Part shown: one piece after another, positions 16,405 to 24,840 of the stretch
Layout of the letters: every line of letters starts with the position of its first letter
Numbering within the stretch: position 1 is the first letter of the stretch
NCBI GenBank assembly: GCA_020073705.1
Contig: JAIQES010000030.1
Location: forward strand, 1 to 52,216
Source: Terriglobia bacterium
GTDB taxonomy: Bacteria; Acidobacteriota; Terriglobia; Acidiferrales; UBA7541
Direction: 5' to 3'
DNA: 52,216 nt
Made by a program: the position numbers and the translations under genes
The notes under the pieces: model-generated
The model's database searches: none
The model's input: only the letters and a program-made list of their open reading frames with translations
What the model was told of the DNA's origin: nothing

Positions 16405-18878
16405 GATTGCACTACCTCTGGGGCGTGCGACTTGCGCGCCAACTCCTTGCTTGGTCTTGGCGGGGCGTTAATGGCTTTCCCATCGCCGCCTTCCCACGGC
16501 GGCGGCACCTGCAGGGTTTCGGGCCAGGGTACGTCGGGGAAATGTGCCGGGCCGTAGCGTGCGGGCTTGCCTGCCGCCTTCGCTTCCAGCGCTTTGATGA
16601 TCTTTTCTGGTGTGATGGGCACCTCGTCGATGCGCACGCCGATCGCGTCGTACACCGCGTTCGCCACGGCGGGCATCACCGGCAGCAGCGGGCCTTGCCC
16701 GACTTCTTTCGCACCAAAAGGCCCGCTAGGATCTGGGTGCTCGACCAGTTCCGTGATCACCTCTGGCATGTCGAGGGCCGTCGGGCTCTTGTACTCGAGG
16801 ATCGACGGGAACTTATGTACAAGCGCGTGCGATAACCGCTTCGGCAGCCGGCGAAATTCCTGCTCTTCCATCAGCGCCTCACCGAGGCCCATGTACACGC
16901 TGCCTTCGACCTGCCCGCGCGCCAGCGTCGGGTTGAGCGCGCGGCCAATATCATGCGCGATCCATACACGCGTCACCTGAATCCACCCGGTCGATGCGTT
17001 GACTTCGACCTCCACAACGGCGGCGGAGTACGAGTAGGTTGGGGATGGTCCAGCGCCACTTCCCTTAAACCGCGCCACCGCTTTCGGCGGTGTGTACGAG
17101 CCGGTGGTGCCCAGGGTGCCGAATATCGCCTCGGCGAGGCAGACCGCTTCGCTGAAGCTGACCCCCTTAGCTGGGTCCTCCGCATCGAACACGCGCCGTT
17201 CGGCGAACACCAAGCGGCCCTTCGGAACCTCCAGCTTGCGCGACACCCCTTCGGCGAGGAACTCACGCGCCCGCTCGGCAGCCTGAATCGCGGCGTTCCC
17301 CATCATCAGCGTGACGCGACTGGAGTACGAGCCAAGGTCCACCGGCGTCAAATCGGTGTCCCCAGTCACCGAGCGAATGTCCATCGGATCGATGCCGAGT
17401 ATTTCGGCTACGCATCCAACCAGGACATCATCGGAGCCTTGGCCGATTTCGGTCGCGCCGCAGAACGCCGCGACGCCGCCACTGCGATCCAGCTTCAGCT
17501 GAACGCCAGAATGCGGCATTTCGTTGTAATAGATCGGCAGCCCCGCACCCGACATATAGGACGAGCAGGCCAATCCAAGGCCGCGGCCCCGCGGCAGCTT
17601 GCGGAACCGGTTCCTCCAGTCCGAGGCCGCCACAACGCGACGAATGCACTCGGCCAGGCCGGTGGTGCTCACTTGCAAGTAGTTCGCCGTAAGCGTGTCG
17701 GGCTTTTCGACGATGCGCAGACGCAACTCCGCGGGATCGATCGCGAGCTTTTCCGCGATTTTGTCCAGCTGCACTTCCTGACCGAACCGGCCTTGCGGCG
17801 TGCCGTGGCCCCGCTTCGGACCGCACGGCGGCTTGTTTGTAAATACCCGGCAACCTTCAAATTTATACGTCGGGATGTGGTACGTCAGCGTCTGCAATGC
17901 GCCGGTGTAGAACGTGCTCACAACACCATACGATCCGTAGGCGCCACCGTCGAGCACGGTTTTCAGGTGGACCCCGGTGATCGTGCCGTCACGCTTCACG
18001 CCTGTCTTGAATCGCATCAGGACCGGATGGCGCCCGCGATGGCAGTAGAACACTTCTTCTCGTGTCAGGCAGATCTTGACCGGCCGATCCAACAGCAGTG
18101 CCGCCTTACACACAACGATTTCGTGGTTGAACGGATCGCACTTGCCGCCGAAGCCGCCGCCGTTGGGCATGGCGACGACGCGAATATGCGCGGCCCGCAT
18201 CTCCAGCGCTCTGGCAAGCGCGCGGTGCACGTAGTGCGGAACCTGCGTACTCGACCACAGTACGAGTTTCCCGTCGGGATCTTTGGCCGCCACGGCAGCG
18301 TGCTGCTCGATCGCCAAGTGCGTGTTGCCCTGATAGAAAAATGTGTCTTCGAACACCTCGTCGGCGCCAGCGAACGCTTTCTCCACATCCCCGAAACCAA
18401 GAGAAACGGCTTTGTGGATGTTGCCCTGGTTGCCGTATTCGTGGATGCGCGGATCCTCGTGTTCGAGACTTTCTTCCGGCGTGCTGAAGGTTCGCAGAGG
18501 CTCATATTCCACCTCGATTAAATCCAGCGCTTCGAACGCGGTCAGCTCGTCCCGGGCAATTACGGCCGCCACCGGATCGCCCACAAAACGCACGTGTGTC
18601 GGCTCCAGCGGGTACTCGTCCTGGCTGACCGGAAGAATGCCGTAGGGCACCTTGAAGTCCTTGCCGGTGAGCGCCAGATGCACGCCCGGATGCGCCAAAG
18701 CGCGGGTCGCATCGATCCGTACGATTCGCGCATGAGGCACGCTGGAACGTAGCAGCTTACAATGCAGCATGCGAGGCAGCATGATGTCGTCGGCAAACTT
18801 CGTCTGGCCAGTAACTTTTGCCCGCCCATCGACGCGACGGCGCGGCTTACCGATAAGGTGCAGCTTGGTATCGTTCAT
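16401..18878 (-). CDS. hcrA: 4-hydroxybenzoyl-CoA reductase alpha subunit (molybdopterin)
   Basis: An 825-residue molybdopterin-binding large subunit. Seen in order: IGKPRRRVDGRAKVTGQTKF, VRFVGDPVAAVIA, NGGGFGGKCDPFNHEIV, the cofactor-region ATEIGQGSDD and the catalytic Glu in GPFGAKEVGQGPLLPV. It is about 55 residues longer than typical HcrA, because of a Pro-rich C-terminal tail after PEKIIKALEAKA. It lies 2 bases after hcrC and overlaps hcrB. A 59-base segment (17281-17339) recurs exactly at the left edge of the window. Confidence 0.93.
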   Translation of the reverse strand: MNDTKLHLIGKPRRRVDGRAKVTGQTKFADDIMLPRMLHCKLLRSSVPHARIVRIDATRALAHPGVHLALTGKDFKVPYGILPVSQDEYPLEPTHVRFVGDPVAAVIARDELTAFEALDLIEVEYEPLRTFSTPEESLEHEDPRIHEYGNQGNIHKAVSLGFGDVEKAFAGADEVFEDTFFYQGNTHLAIEQHAAVAAKDPDGKLVLWSSTQVPHYVHRALARALEMRAAHIRVVAMPNGGGFGGKCDPFNHEIVVCKAALLLDRPVKICLTREEVFYCHRGRHPVLMRFKTGVKRDGTITGVHLKTVLDGGAYGSYGVVSTFYTGALQTLTYHIPTYKFEGCRVFTNKPPCGPKRGHGTPQGRFGQEVQLDKIAEKLAIDPAELRLRIVEKPDTLTANYLQVSTTGLAECIRRVVAASDWRNRFRKLPRGRGLGLACSSYMSGAGLPIYYNEMPHSGVQLKLDRSGGVAAFCGATEIGQGSDDVLVGCVAEILGIDPMDIRSVTGDTDLTPVDLGSYSSRVTLMMGNAAIQAAERAREFLAEGVSRKLEVPKGRLVFAERRVFDAEDPAKGVSFSEAVCLAEAIFGTLGTTGSYTPPKAVARFKGSGAGPSPTYSYSAAVVEVEVNASTGWIQVTRVWIAHDIGRALNPTLARGQVEGSVYMGLGEALMEEQEFRRLPKRLSHALVHKFPSILEYKSPTALDMPEVITELVEHPDPSGPFGAKEVGQGPLLPVMPAVANAVYDAIGVRIDEVPITPEKIIKALEAKAAGKPARYGPAHFPDVPWPETLQVPPPWEGGDGKAINAPPRPSKELARKSHAPEVVQS

Positions 18879-18880
18879 CG

Positions 18881-19405
18881 TTATGCTTCCTCTTGGCCTG
18901 CCGAGCGCGGACCACGTTCGACTTCGACACCTGCAGCGCCCGATTGAATCGCAGCCTCCACGGCCTCGAAGATTTGCTGATAACCGGTGCAGCGGCAGAG
19001 ATTTCCGGCGAGCGCCTCACGAATCTGATCGCGTGTGGGATGAGAATGCTCGTCCAGCAGAGCCTTCGCCGTTATCAGAAATCCGGGTGTGCAATATCCA
19101 CACTGTGCGGCGCCGAGATCCGCAAACGCCTCCTGCAATGGATGGAGACGCCCATCGGTCACCAGACCTTCGATCGTAGTGACACGGCGACCATCACATT
19201 CGACCGCCAGGACCAAACAGGACAACACCGGAAGATCGTCGAGCAGGACGGCACATGCGCCGCATTCGCCGAGTTCGCAGCCGTGCTTGGTCCCGCAAAG
19301 GTTTAAATCCTCGCGGAGAACCTCGAGCAGCGTCTTGTATGGCGCGAAGCTGACTTCGACCGGCTCGTTGTTTACCTTCAGTGTAATGTGCGCCTGCTCC
19401 GTCAT
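18881..19405 (-). CDS. hcrC: 4-hydroxybenzoyl-CoA reductase gamma subunit (two [2Fe-2S])
   Basis: A 174-residue iron-sulfur small subunit of the molybdenum hydroxylase family. The plant-type [2Fe-2S] motif CGTKHGCELGECGACAV with a later cysteine (LSCLVLAVE) is followed by the second cluster domain, CGYCTPGFLITAKALL and NLCRCTGYQQI. It passes electrons between the flavin subunit and the molybdenum centre. It overlaps the TetR gene by four bases (ATGA) and precedes hcrA by 2 bases, so all four genes are probably one transcript. Confidence 0.95.
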   Translation of the reverse strand: MTEQAHITLKVNNEPVEVSFAPYKTLLEVLREDLNLCGTKHGCELGECGACAVLLDDLPVLSCLVLAVECDGRRVTTIEGLVTDGRLHPLQEAFADLGAAQCGYCTPGFLITAKALLDEHSHPTRDQIREALAGNLCRCTGYQQIFEAVEAAIQSGAAGVEVERGPRSAGQEEA

Positions 19406-20067
19406 GTCTGACTCCCTTTAACCCGCCCATCGGGGCCGGTCAGGCCGCCCACTGCGTAATCAGCGACAATCTGTGCAACATGCGCCACCGATTCAGGCCC
19501 TTCGGGCCGGTACCAATGGGCGGTCCAATTGAGTGCGCCCAAAAACGCCCGCGTCATGACCATCGCGTCGCCGCGCCGCAACTCCCCGCGGCGCATTCCA
19601 GCGGCCACCAGCGCCCTCACACCGTGTTCGTAAGCATCGCGTTTCTTCACGATGGCCTTGCGCATGGCTCGCGGGAGCGCGTCCACCTCGATGTGCGCGG
19701 ATGCTCCTTCGACTTCGCTGATGACACACAACACATGCGCGGCCGCCAAGTCGCGCAGCCGCGCGCTGACCGGTCCGCGGGCCTTGCGCGCAATCGCCAA
19801 TGCTGCGCTCAGCCGGTCCAGCGCTCCATCCTGACAGAAGAAAAGAATCTCATCCTTGCTTTGGAAATAGTGGTACAGGTTTCCCGGCGAAAGGTCCGCA
19901 GCAAGGGCGATCTCGCGCATCCCGGAAGACGCATATCCCCGCTTGCGAAACACACTGGACGCCGCGCGCAGAATTTCCAGGCGTGTCTTTGCCCGCCGCC
20001 GAGCGCGCCTTTGTTCGCCGCGCACGCTATGTGAACGCCTATTCAATAATTGAACGATTGTTCTCAT
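19402..20067 (-). CDS. TetR-family transcriptional regulator
   Basis: A 221-residue TetR-type regulator. The N-terminal helix-turn-helix (SSVFRKRGYASSGMREIALA, SPGNLYHYFQSKDEIL) is typical; the C-terminal part is the variable ligand domain. The ATG at 20067 is preferred to the TTG at 20091, which lies in the promoter. It is the first gene of the hcr operon and coupled to hcrC, so it most likely senses 4-hydroxybenzoyl-CoA or a related thioester and controls its own operon; that ligand is inference. Confidence 0.85.
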   Translation of the reverse strand: MRTIVQLLNRRSHSVRGEQRRARRRAKTRLEILRAASSVFRKRGYASSGMREIALAADLSPGNLYHYFQSKDEILFFCQDGALDRLSAALAIARKARGPVSARLRDLAAAHVLCVISEVEGASAHIEVDALPRAMRKAIVKKRDAYEHGVRALVAAGMRRGELRRGDAMVMTRAFLGALNWTAHWYRPEGPESVAHVAQIVADYAVGGLTGPDGRVKGSQT

Positions 20068-20079
20068 TTTTGCGTTCCC

Positions 20080-20108
20080 ATTCTGACTCAACGGAATTTG
20101 TATGTCAA
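20080..20108 (-). promoter_or_regulatory. Promoter of the TetR-hcr operon
   Basis: On the minus strand a perfect TTGACA (20108-20103), a 17-base spacer and CAGAAT (20085-20080). The start of transcription would fall only a few bases before the ATG at 20067. No clear palindromic operator is visible. Confidence 0.5.
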
Positions 20109-20215
20109 GGTCACGCGGTGTGATACGATACGCGCCCTAGTTTAATTGTGTGATTTTCGGTATGCTGTGGAGCCGGCGGTGCCTGTTATGCGACCTGCTA
20201 CTTTAGGAGCCAACC

Positions 20216-20746
20216 ATGAAAACGCTGGGGAAAATTATCGTTGGAATATTGGTTTGCTTGGTCTTAGTGCTGCTGGTGCTGCGCATCACCGGCTTCGAAC
20301 CTCGAGGGTGTCCAAATATTTATGTCTCTTGGACGTGTAGATTACCCGGCTTGTGGTTGAAAGGGGATCTGGTTACCACGCCGGTCACCGACTGGTCGTT
20401 CACCGACAAAATTCCTACGGTCAAGCTTCAGACCCACACCTGGTATCTGCTTCCTCACTCGGTAACAATTGGCTGTGTTTACTATAACGGCCACCTCTAT
20501 CTAAGTTCCATTTATATGCGTCCCGGAGTTAAGTACCGCTGGAATGAGGATGTGATTCGTGATCCGCGCGTGCGACTGAAGATCGGGAATCAATTGTATG
20601 ATCGCACCTTATCCTATGTCACCGATCCGGCCGAAAAAGCAGCCGTGTTCCAGGCCAAGTTCAAAAAATACTCGGCCATTGAGCCGCTTTTCCACAATGT
20701 GTCGCCAGATACGACATCGAATGTCTTTCGCGTGCCGGATAACTAG
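20216..20746 (+). CDS. Membrane-anchored split-barrel-like protein, array copy 1 (type A)
   Basis: A 176-residue protein with one N-terminal membrane segment (about residues 5-24, IIVGILVCLVLVLLVL) and a periplasm- or cytoplasm-facing domain. The domain pattern PTVKLQTHTWYLLPHSVTI, YYNGHLYLSS and RDPRVRLKIGNQLYDRT recalls small flavin- or deazaflavin-binding split-barrel proteins (PNPOx/DUF385-like), but this is a resemblance, not an identification. It is longer than the other copies because of about 12 extra residues after the anchor (CPNIYVSWTC). Type A central part (YMRPGVKYRWNEDV) and C-terminus SNVFRVPDN, shared with copy 5. GGAGCC lies just before the ATG. Confidence 0.75.
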   Translation: MKTLGKIIVGILVCLVLVLLVLRITGFEPRGCPNIYVSWTCRLPGLWLKGDLVTTPVTDWSFTDKIPTVKLQTHTWYLLPHSVTIGCVYYNGHLYLSSIYMRPGVKYRWNEDVIRDPRVRLKIGNQLYDRTLSYVTDPAEKAAVFQAKFKKYSAIEPLFHNVSPDTTSNVFRVPDN

Positions 20747-20855
20747 GAGCGCGTTCTAGGAATCTGCTTTGGAATGAGTTACGCATGGAAAGTGTCCGTC
20801 TTTGTTGGCGGGTCATCGTTCGCAGAAGGGTCATCCTTACATGGAGGAGCCACCC

Positions 20856-21347
20856 ATGAAAACCCTGGGGAAAATTATCGTTGGAATACTGGTTTGCCTG
20901 GTCTTAGTGCTGCTTGTGCTGCGCATCACCGGCCTTGATCCTAAGGGACGCAGACCCGGTTTGTGGTTGAGGGGGAATGTGGTGACCACACCAGTCGCCG
21001 ACTGGTCGTTCACCGATAAGATTCCCACGATCATGATTCAGACCCGCACTTGGTATCTGCTTCCTCACTCAGTAACAATTGACTGTAGTACCTATAAGGG
21101 TCAGCTCTATCTGAGTACCATTTATCGTTCGGCAGTTGAGTACTCCCTCGGCAGAAACTGGAACACCAATTTGCTTCGTGATCCGCACGTGCGCATAAAG
21201 ATCGGAAACCAATTGTTCGATCGTACCGTGACCTTAGTTACCGATCCGGCCGAAAAAGCAGGTGCGCTGGAGGCCAAAGCGAAAAAATACCCGGAACTGA
21301 AAATTAATCCAAATATGCTGGCGACTGTATTTCACGTACTGGACTAG
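20856..21347 (+). CDS. Membrane-anchored split-barrel-like protein, array copy 2 (type B)
   Basis: A 163-residue paralogue. The N-terminal anchor is nearly identical to copy 1, then TGLDPKGRRPGLWLRGNVVT. The variable central part reads YKGQLYLSTIYRSAVEYSL before a conserved RDPHVRIKIGNQLFDRT and VTDPAEKAGALEAKAKKY. It ends in TVFHVLD, which groups it with copy 3. The ATG at 20856 is chosen because GGAGG precedes it and all copies begin with the same MKTL. Function unknown; a redox or binding role is suggested only by fold resemblance. Confidence 0.75.
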   Translation: MKTLGKIIVGILVCLVLVLLVLRITGLDPKGRRPGLWLRGNVVTTPVADWSFTDKIPTIMIQTRTWYLLPHSVTIDCSTYKGQLYLSTIYRSAVEYSLGRNWNTNLLRDPHVRIKIGNQLFDRTVTLVTDPAEKAGALEAKAKKYPELKINPNMLATVFHVLD

Positions 21348-21458
21348 GAGCGCGTCCGAGGAATCTGCTTTCGAGGAAGATACGCATGGAAATTTCCCAG
21401 GGCCATGTTGGTGGGTCATTATTCGCAGAGGGGTCATCCTTGTATGAAGGAGCCAGCC

Positions 21459-21953
21459 ATGAAAACGCTGGGGAAAATTATCGTTGGAATACTGGTTTGT
21501 TTGGTCTTAGCACTGCTGGTGCTGCGCGTCACCGGCCTCAATCCTAAGGGGCGCCGGCCCGGTTTGTGGCTAAGTGGGGATGTGGTGACCACGCCGGTCG
21601 CCGACTGGTCGTTCACTGACAAATATCCAAACATCATGATTCAGACCCGAACGTGGTATATGATTCCACATTCAGTAACGATTAATTGTCTTTCCGCTAA
21701 TGGCCAGCTTTATCTATCTACCGCTATTCCCGCGGGGCTTCAGTATCCCCACGACAGAAACTGGCACGCCAATGTGGCTCGTGATCCGCACGCGCGTCTG
21801 AAGATCGGAAATCAATTGTATGATCGGACCTTATCCGTTGTCACCGACCCGGCCGAAAAAGCAGCCGTGATGCAGGCCAGAGAGAAAAAATATCCTCAAC
21901 TGAAAGTGCCAGCAAATGGGACACTGGTTGTATTTCACGTACTGGATAATTAG
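21459..21953 (+). CDS. Membrane-anchored split-barrel-like protein, array copy 3 (type B)
   Basis: A 164-residue paralogue with the MKTLGK-type anchor. The central part is ANGQLYLSTAIPAGLQYPHD, unlike any other copy, followed by RDPHARLKIGNQLYDRTLS and an ending VVFHVLDN close to copy 2. In the otherwise invariant entry segment IPTIMIQTRTWYLLPHSV it has YPNIMIQTRTWYMIPHSV. AAGGAGCC precedes the ATG. No frameshift or stop, so it appears functional. Confidence 0.75.
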   Translation: MKTLGKIIVGILVCLVLALLVLRVTGLNPKGRRPGLWLSGDVVTTPVADWSFTDKYPNIMIQTRTWYMIPHSVTINCLSANGQLYLSTAIPAGLQYPHDRNWHANVARDPHARLKIGNQLYDRTLSVVTDPAEKAAVMQAREKKYPQLKVPANGTLVVFHVLDN

Positions 21954-22050
21954 GAGCGCGTCCGGGGAATCTGCTTTCGAGTGAGTTACGCATGGAAAGT
22001 TTCCGGGTCATTGTTGGCAGAAGGGTCGTCCTTACATTGAGGAGCCAGGC

Positions 22051-22545
22051 ATGAAAACGCTATTGAAAATTGTTGCAGCCACACTGGTTTGCCTGGTCTT
22101 AGTGCTGCTGGCGCTGCGCGTCACCGGCCTCGATCCTAAGGATCGCCGGCCCGGTTTGTGGCTGAGGGGGGATGTGGTGACCACGCCGGTCGCCGACTGG
22201 TCGTTCGCCGACAAATATCCAACGCTCCTGATTCAGACCCGCACCTGGTATCTGCTTCCTCACTCGGTAACAATTCGCTTTGTTTGCTATAAGGGCCAGC
22301 TCTATCTGCATACCGTTTCTCCTAAGGGAGCGCCATTTCCCAAGGACAAAAGCTGGACGACAAATCTGATCCGCGATCCGCACGTGCGCATAAAGATCGG
22401 AAACCAATTGTTCGATCGCACCGCGACCCTTGCTACCGACCCGGCGGAAATGGCAGGCCTGATGGATGCCAGAGCGAAAAAAACCCCCGGCGTGAAGCAC
22501 CCGAGTGATTCGATAACTTATTGGTTTCACGTGTTGCCCGAATAG
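22051..22545 (+). CDS. Membrane-anchored split-barrel-like protein, array copy 4 (type C)
   Basis: A 164-residue paralogue with a different anchor start, MKTLLKIVAATLVCLVL. The central part YKGQLYLHTVSPKGAPFPKD and the ending ITYWFHVLPE define type C, shared with copy 6. The conserved PVADWSFADKYPT and RDPHVRIKIGNQLFDRT are present. The spacer after it differs from most spacers but matches the sequence after copy 6, so gene type and downstream spacer travel together. Confidence 0.75.
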   Translation: MKTLLKIVAATLVCLVLVLLALRVTGLDPKDRRPGLWLRGDVVTTPVADWSFADKYPTLLIQTRTWYLLPHSVTIRFVCYKGQLYLHTVSPKGAPFPKDKSWTTNLIRDPHVRIKIGNQLFDRTATLATDPAEMAGLMDARAKKTPGVKHPSDSITYWFHVLPE

Positions 22546-22665
22546 GCGCGTGTCCGAGGAATGCGCTTATCAGCGATTTACGCATTGCAGGCCGTTGATT
22601 TTTCATGCGCGTTTGCTCAGCAGGGGGCAACACCCGCTATCTGACCTACAGTCAAGGAGCCGGTT

Positions 22666-23154
22666 ATGAAAACGCTGTTGAAGGTTGCTGGAGCCATTCT
22701 GGTGTGCTTGGTCCTACTGCTGCTGGTGCTGCGCATCACCGGTCTCGATCCTAAGGGTTTGCGACCCGGTTTGTGGCTGACAGGGAATGTGGTTACCACG
22801 CCGGTCGCCGACTGGTCGTTCGCCGACAAGATTATGACGGTCCAGCTTCAGACCCGAACCTGGTATCTACTTCCTCACTCGGTAAACATTGGCTGTGTTT
22901 ACTATAACGGCTATCTCTATGTGAGTTCCGTTCATATGCGTCCGGGAGTCAAGTACCGCTGGAACGACGATGTGCTTCGTGATCCGCGCGTGCGCCTGAA
23001 GATCGGAAACCAATTGTTCGATCGTACCGTGACCTTAGTCACCGATCCGGCCGAAAAAGAAGCCGTGCTGCAGGCCAAAGCGAAAAAATACTCGGACGCG
23101 AAAGTGTTGTCGCAGAATCTGACATCGAATGTGTTTCGGGTACCGGAAAATTAG
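22666..23154 (+). CDS. Membrane-anchored split-barrel-like protein, array copy 5 (type A)
   Basis: A 162-residue paralogue joining an MKTLLK-type anchor (MKTLLKVAGAILVCLVLLLL) to a type A domain: YYNGYLYVSSVHMRPGVKYR and ending SNVFRVPEN, as in copy 1. This combination of anchor and domain is the clearest sign of recombination within the array. It lacks the extra loop of copy 1. Its upstream spacer is unlike the others but still ends in AAGGAGCC before the ATG. Confidence 0.75.
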   Translation: MKTLLKVAGAILVCLVLLLLVLRITGLDPKGLRPGLWLTGNVVTTPVADWSFADKIMTVQLQTRTWYLLPHSVNIGCVYYNGYLYVSSVHMRPGVKYRWNDDVLRDPRVRLKIGNQLFDRTVTLVTDPAEKEAVLQAKAKKYSDAKVLSQNLTSNVFRVPEN

Positions 23155-23265
23155 GAGCGCGGCCGAGGAATTTGTTTTCGAGTGAGTTAGGCATGGAAAG
23201 TTTTCAGGTCTTTGCTGGCGGGTCGTTGTTCGCAGAAGGGTCATCGTTACATTGAGGAGCTAACC

Positions 23266-23760
23266 ATGAAAACGCTGGGGAAAATAATCGTGGGAATCCT
23301 GGTTTGCTTGGTCCTACTGCTGCTCGTGCTGCGCATCACCGGCCTCGATCCTAAGGATCGCCGGCCCGGTTTGTGGCTGAAAGGAGATGTGGTGACCACG
23401 CCGGTCTCCGACTGGTCGTTCACCGACAAGATTCCATCGATCATGATTCAGACCCGCACCCGGTATCTGCTTCCTCACTCAGTAACAATTTACTGTGTTA
23501 GTCATAACGGCCAGCTCTATCTGCACACCGTTTTTCTTAAGGGAGTGCCATTTCCCAACGGCAGAAGCTGGGTAGCAAGTCTGATCCGCGATCCGCACGT
23601 GCGCATTAAGGTCGGAAACCAATTGTTCGATCGTACCGCGACCGAGGCTACCGATCCGGCGGAAATAGAACCCCTGATGGATGCCTATAAGAACAAATAC
23701 CCCAAGTCGAAGTTCCCGAGTGATTCGACAACTTATTGGTTCCACGTATTGCCTGAATAA
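23266..23760 (+). CDS. Membrane-anchored split-barrel-like protein, array copy 6 (type C)
   Basis: A 164-residue paralogue with the MKTLGK anchor and a type C domain (HNGQLYLHTVFLKGVPFPNG, ending TTYWFHVLPE). In the invariant TRTWYLLPHSV segment the Trp is replaced by Arg (TRTRYLLPHSV), the only copy with this change. It is the last copy; the sequence after its stop still resembles the spacer after copy 4 for about 50 bases before the array ends. Confidence 0.75.
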   Translation: MKTLGKIIVGILVCLVLLLLVLRITGLDPKDRRPGLWLKGDVVTTPVSDWSFTDKIPSIMIQTRTRYLLPHSVTIYCVSHNGQLYLHTVFLKGVPFPNGRSWVASLIRDPHVRIKVGNQLFDRTATEATDPAEIEPLMDAYKNKYPKSKFPSDSTTYWFHVLPE

Positions 23761-23916
23761 GCGCGTGTCCGAGAAATTTGCTTGCCAGCGATTTACGCAC
23801 TGCAGATTGGCGATTCTTTACGGGTAGGAAGTTCGTTCTTACTTGATTTGGGCGCTCTTCTTCTCAAGGACACAAGTTGCGCGAGTTGTGCCAGCGATGG
23901 TTCGGGGTTACAAGGC

Positions 23917-24840
23917 ATGAAGGTAGTCATCACAGGCGCCAATAGCGCCGTCGGCCAGGCTATCCTGCGATGTGCAGCGGTACTCGAAGTGCCACAAGGG
24001 GCGACCCCAAACACGTTTGTGGCAGCGGTTCGCTCCGACCGTGCGCTCGAAGAGGTCCGGCGTCTGTTGGGCAGCGGGAACAGCGTGGCGCGAATCTCGT
24101 ACCAGGATCCCAGCAGTCTCAGCAAAGCTTTTGAGGGGGCCTCTGCGGTGATCCACCTCGCAGGGGTTCTCGTCGAACGGCCGGGTTCGACGTATGAGGA
24201 AGCAAATGTTGCACCGGCTCATAGCGTCGTGGAAGCCGCCAAGCGGAGCGGGGTGAAGAAACTCGTTTTGGTCAGTGCAATGGGAGCCGATGAGACATCT
24301 GCAAACCGCTACTACCGCAGCAAGGGGCAGGCAGAAGCTTTGGTGCGCGCGTCCGGTCTATGCTATACAGTGCTGCGGGCTCCGCTATTGCTAGGCCCCG
24401 GAACGGAAGGCGCGGCGGCATTGGAGCGTAACGCCAGCCTGAAGAAGGCCAAGCTAATCGGCGGCGGTCGCAATCTTCAGCAGCCTCTCTATGTGGACGA
24501 CCTGGCACGGGCTGCCATCCATGCTAGCGATCTTTCCGTTGCCAACAACCAAACTTTAGACTTAGTGGGACCCATCTCACTGCCGGACCGGGAAATCGTG
24601 GAGCGAGCTGCTCATCTGCTGGGGCGCCAAGTCCAGATCCAGTCGATTCCGAAAGGATTGGCACGGCTGGCGCTGGCAATTCGTCAACTCGCGGGGCGCC
24701 CAGGATTTTCGCTAGACGCTCTCGAGGTAATCACGGCCGATACGAATCTGGACCCGCGGCCGGCTGCGAGTGCACTCGGAATCCAGTTGACAGGAATCGA
24801 CGAAATGATCAAGAACACCTTACGGCGAGGACAAAAATGA
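23917..24840 (+). CDS. NAD(P)-binding atypical short-chain dehydrogenase
   Basis: A 307-residue Rossmann-fold protein. It has the N-terminal VVITGANSAVGQAIL motif, VIHLAGVLVERPGS and YYRSKGQAEALV with the Tyr-x-x-x-Lys pair. It belongs to the NAD-binding epimerase/NmrA-like or NDUFA9-like atypical SDRs, which act on sugar, isoprenoid or quinone-type substrates or as assembly factors; the substrate is unknown. The ATG at 23917 is chosen because the family's glycine-rich strand begins there; a longer frame from 23782 adds unrelated residues. Its stop overlaps the start of the next membrane-protein gene (ATGA). Confidence 0.75.
   Translation: MKVVITGANSAVGQAILRCAAVLEVPQGATPNTFVAAVRSDRALEEVRRLLGSGNSVARISYQDPSSLSKAFEGASAVIHLAGVLVERPGSTYEEANVAPAHSVVEAAKRSGVKKLVLVSAMGADETSANRYYRSKGQAEALVRASGLCYTVLRAPLLLGPGTEGAAALERNASLKKAKLIGGGRNLQQPLYVDDLARAAIHASDLSVANNQTLDLVGPISLPDREIVERAAHLLGRQVQIQSIPKGLARLALAIRQLAGRPGFSLDALEVITADTNLDPRPAASALGIQLTGIDEMIKNTLRRGQK

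Larger units (their letters stand above)
20216..23780 (+). repeat. Tandem array of six paralogous gene units, about 600 bases each
   Basis: Six gene-plus-spacer units follow each other in the same direction, starting at 20216, 20856, 21459, 22051, 22666 and 23266. Both coding parts and spacers are related; most spacers share a GCAGAAGGGTC block and GGAGCC just before the ATG. Central and C-terminal parts fall into three types in the order A, B, B, C, A, C, whereas the N-terminal anchors group differently (MKTLGK in units 1, 2, 3, 6; MKTLLK in 4, 5). This mosaic implies recombination between copies as well as duplication. Confidence 0.9.

Noticed and set aside
16953-18521. 522-codon open frame on the plus strand
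   Set aside because: It lies entirely antisense to hcrA, which has full family motifs; its Arg/His-rich composition is that of a GC-driven shadow frame.
20216-23780. Possible CRISPR or short tandem repeat array
   Set aside because: The repeats are about 600 bases long and contain intact coding frames; there are no short uniform repeats with unique spacers.
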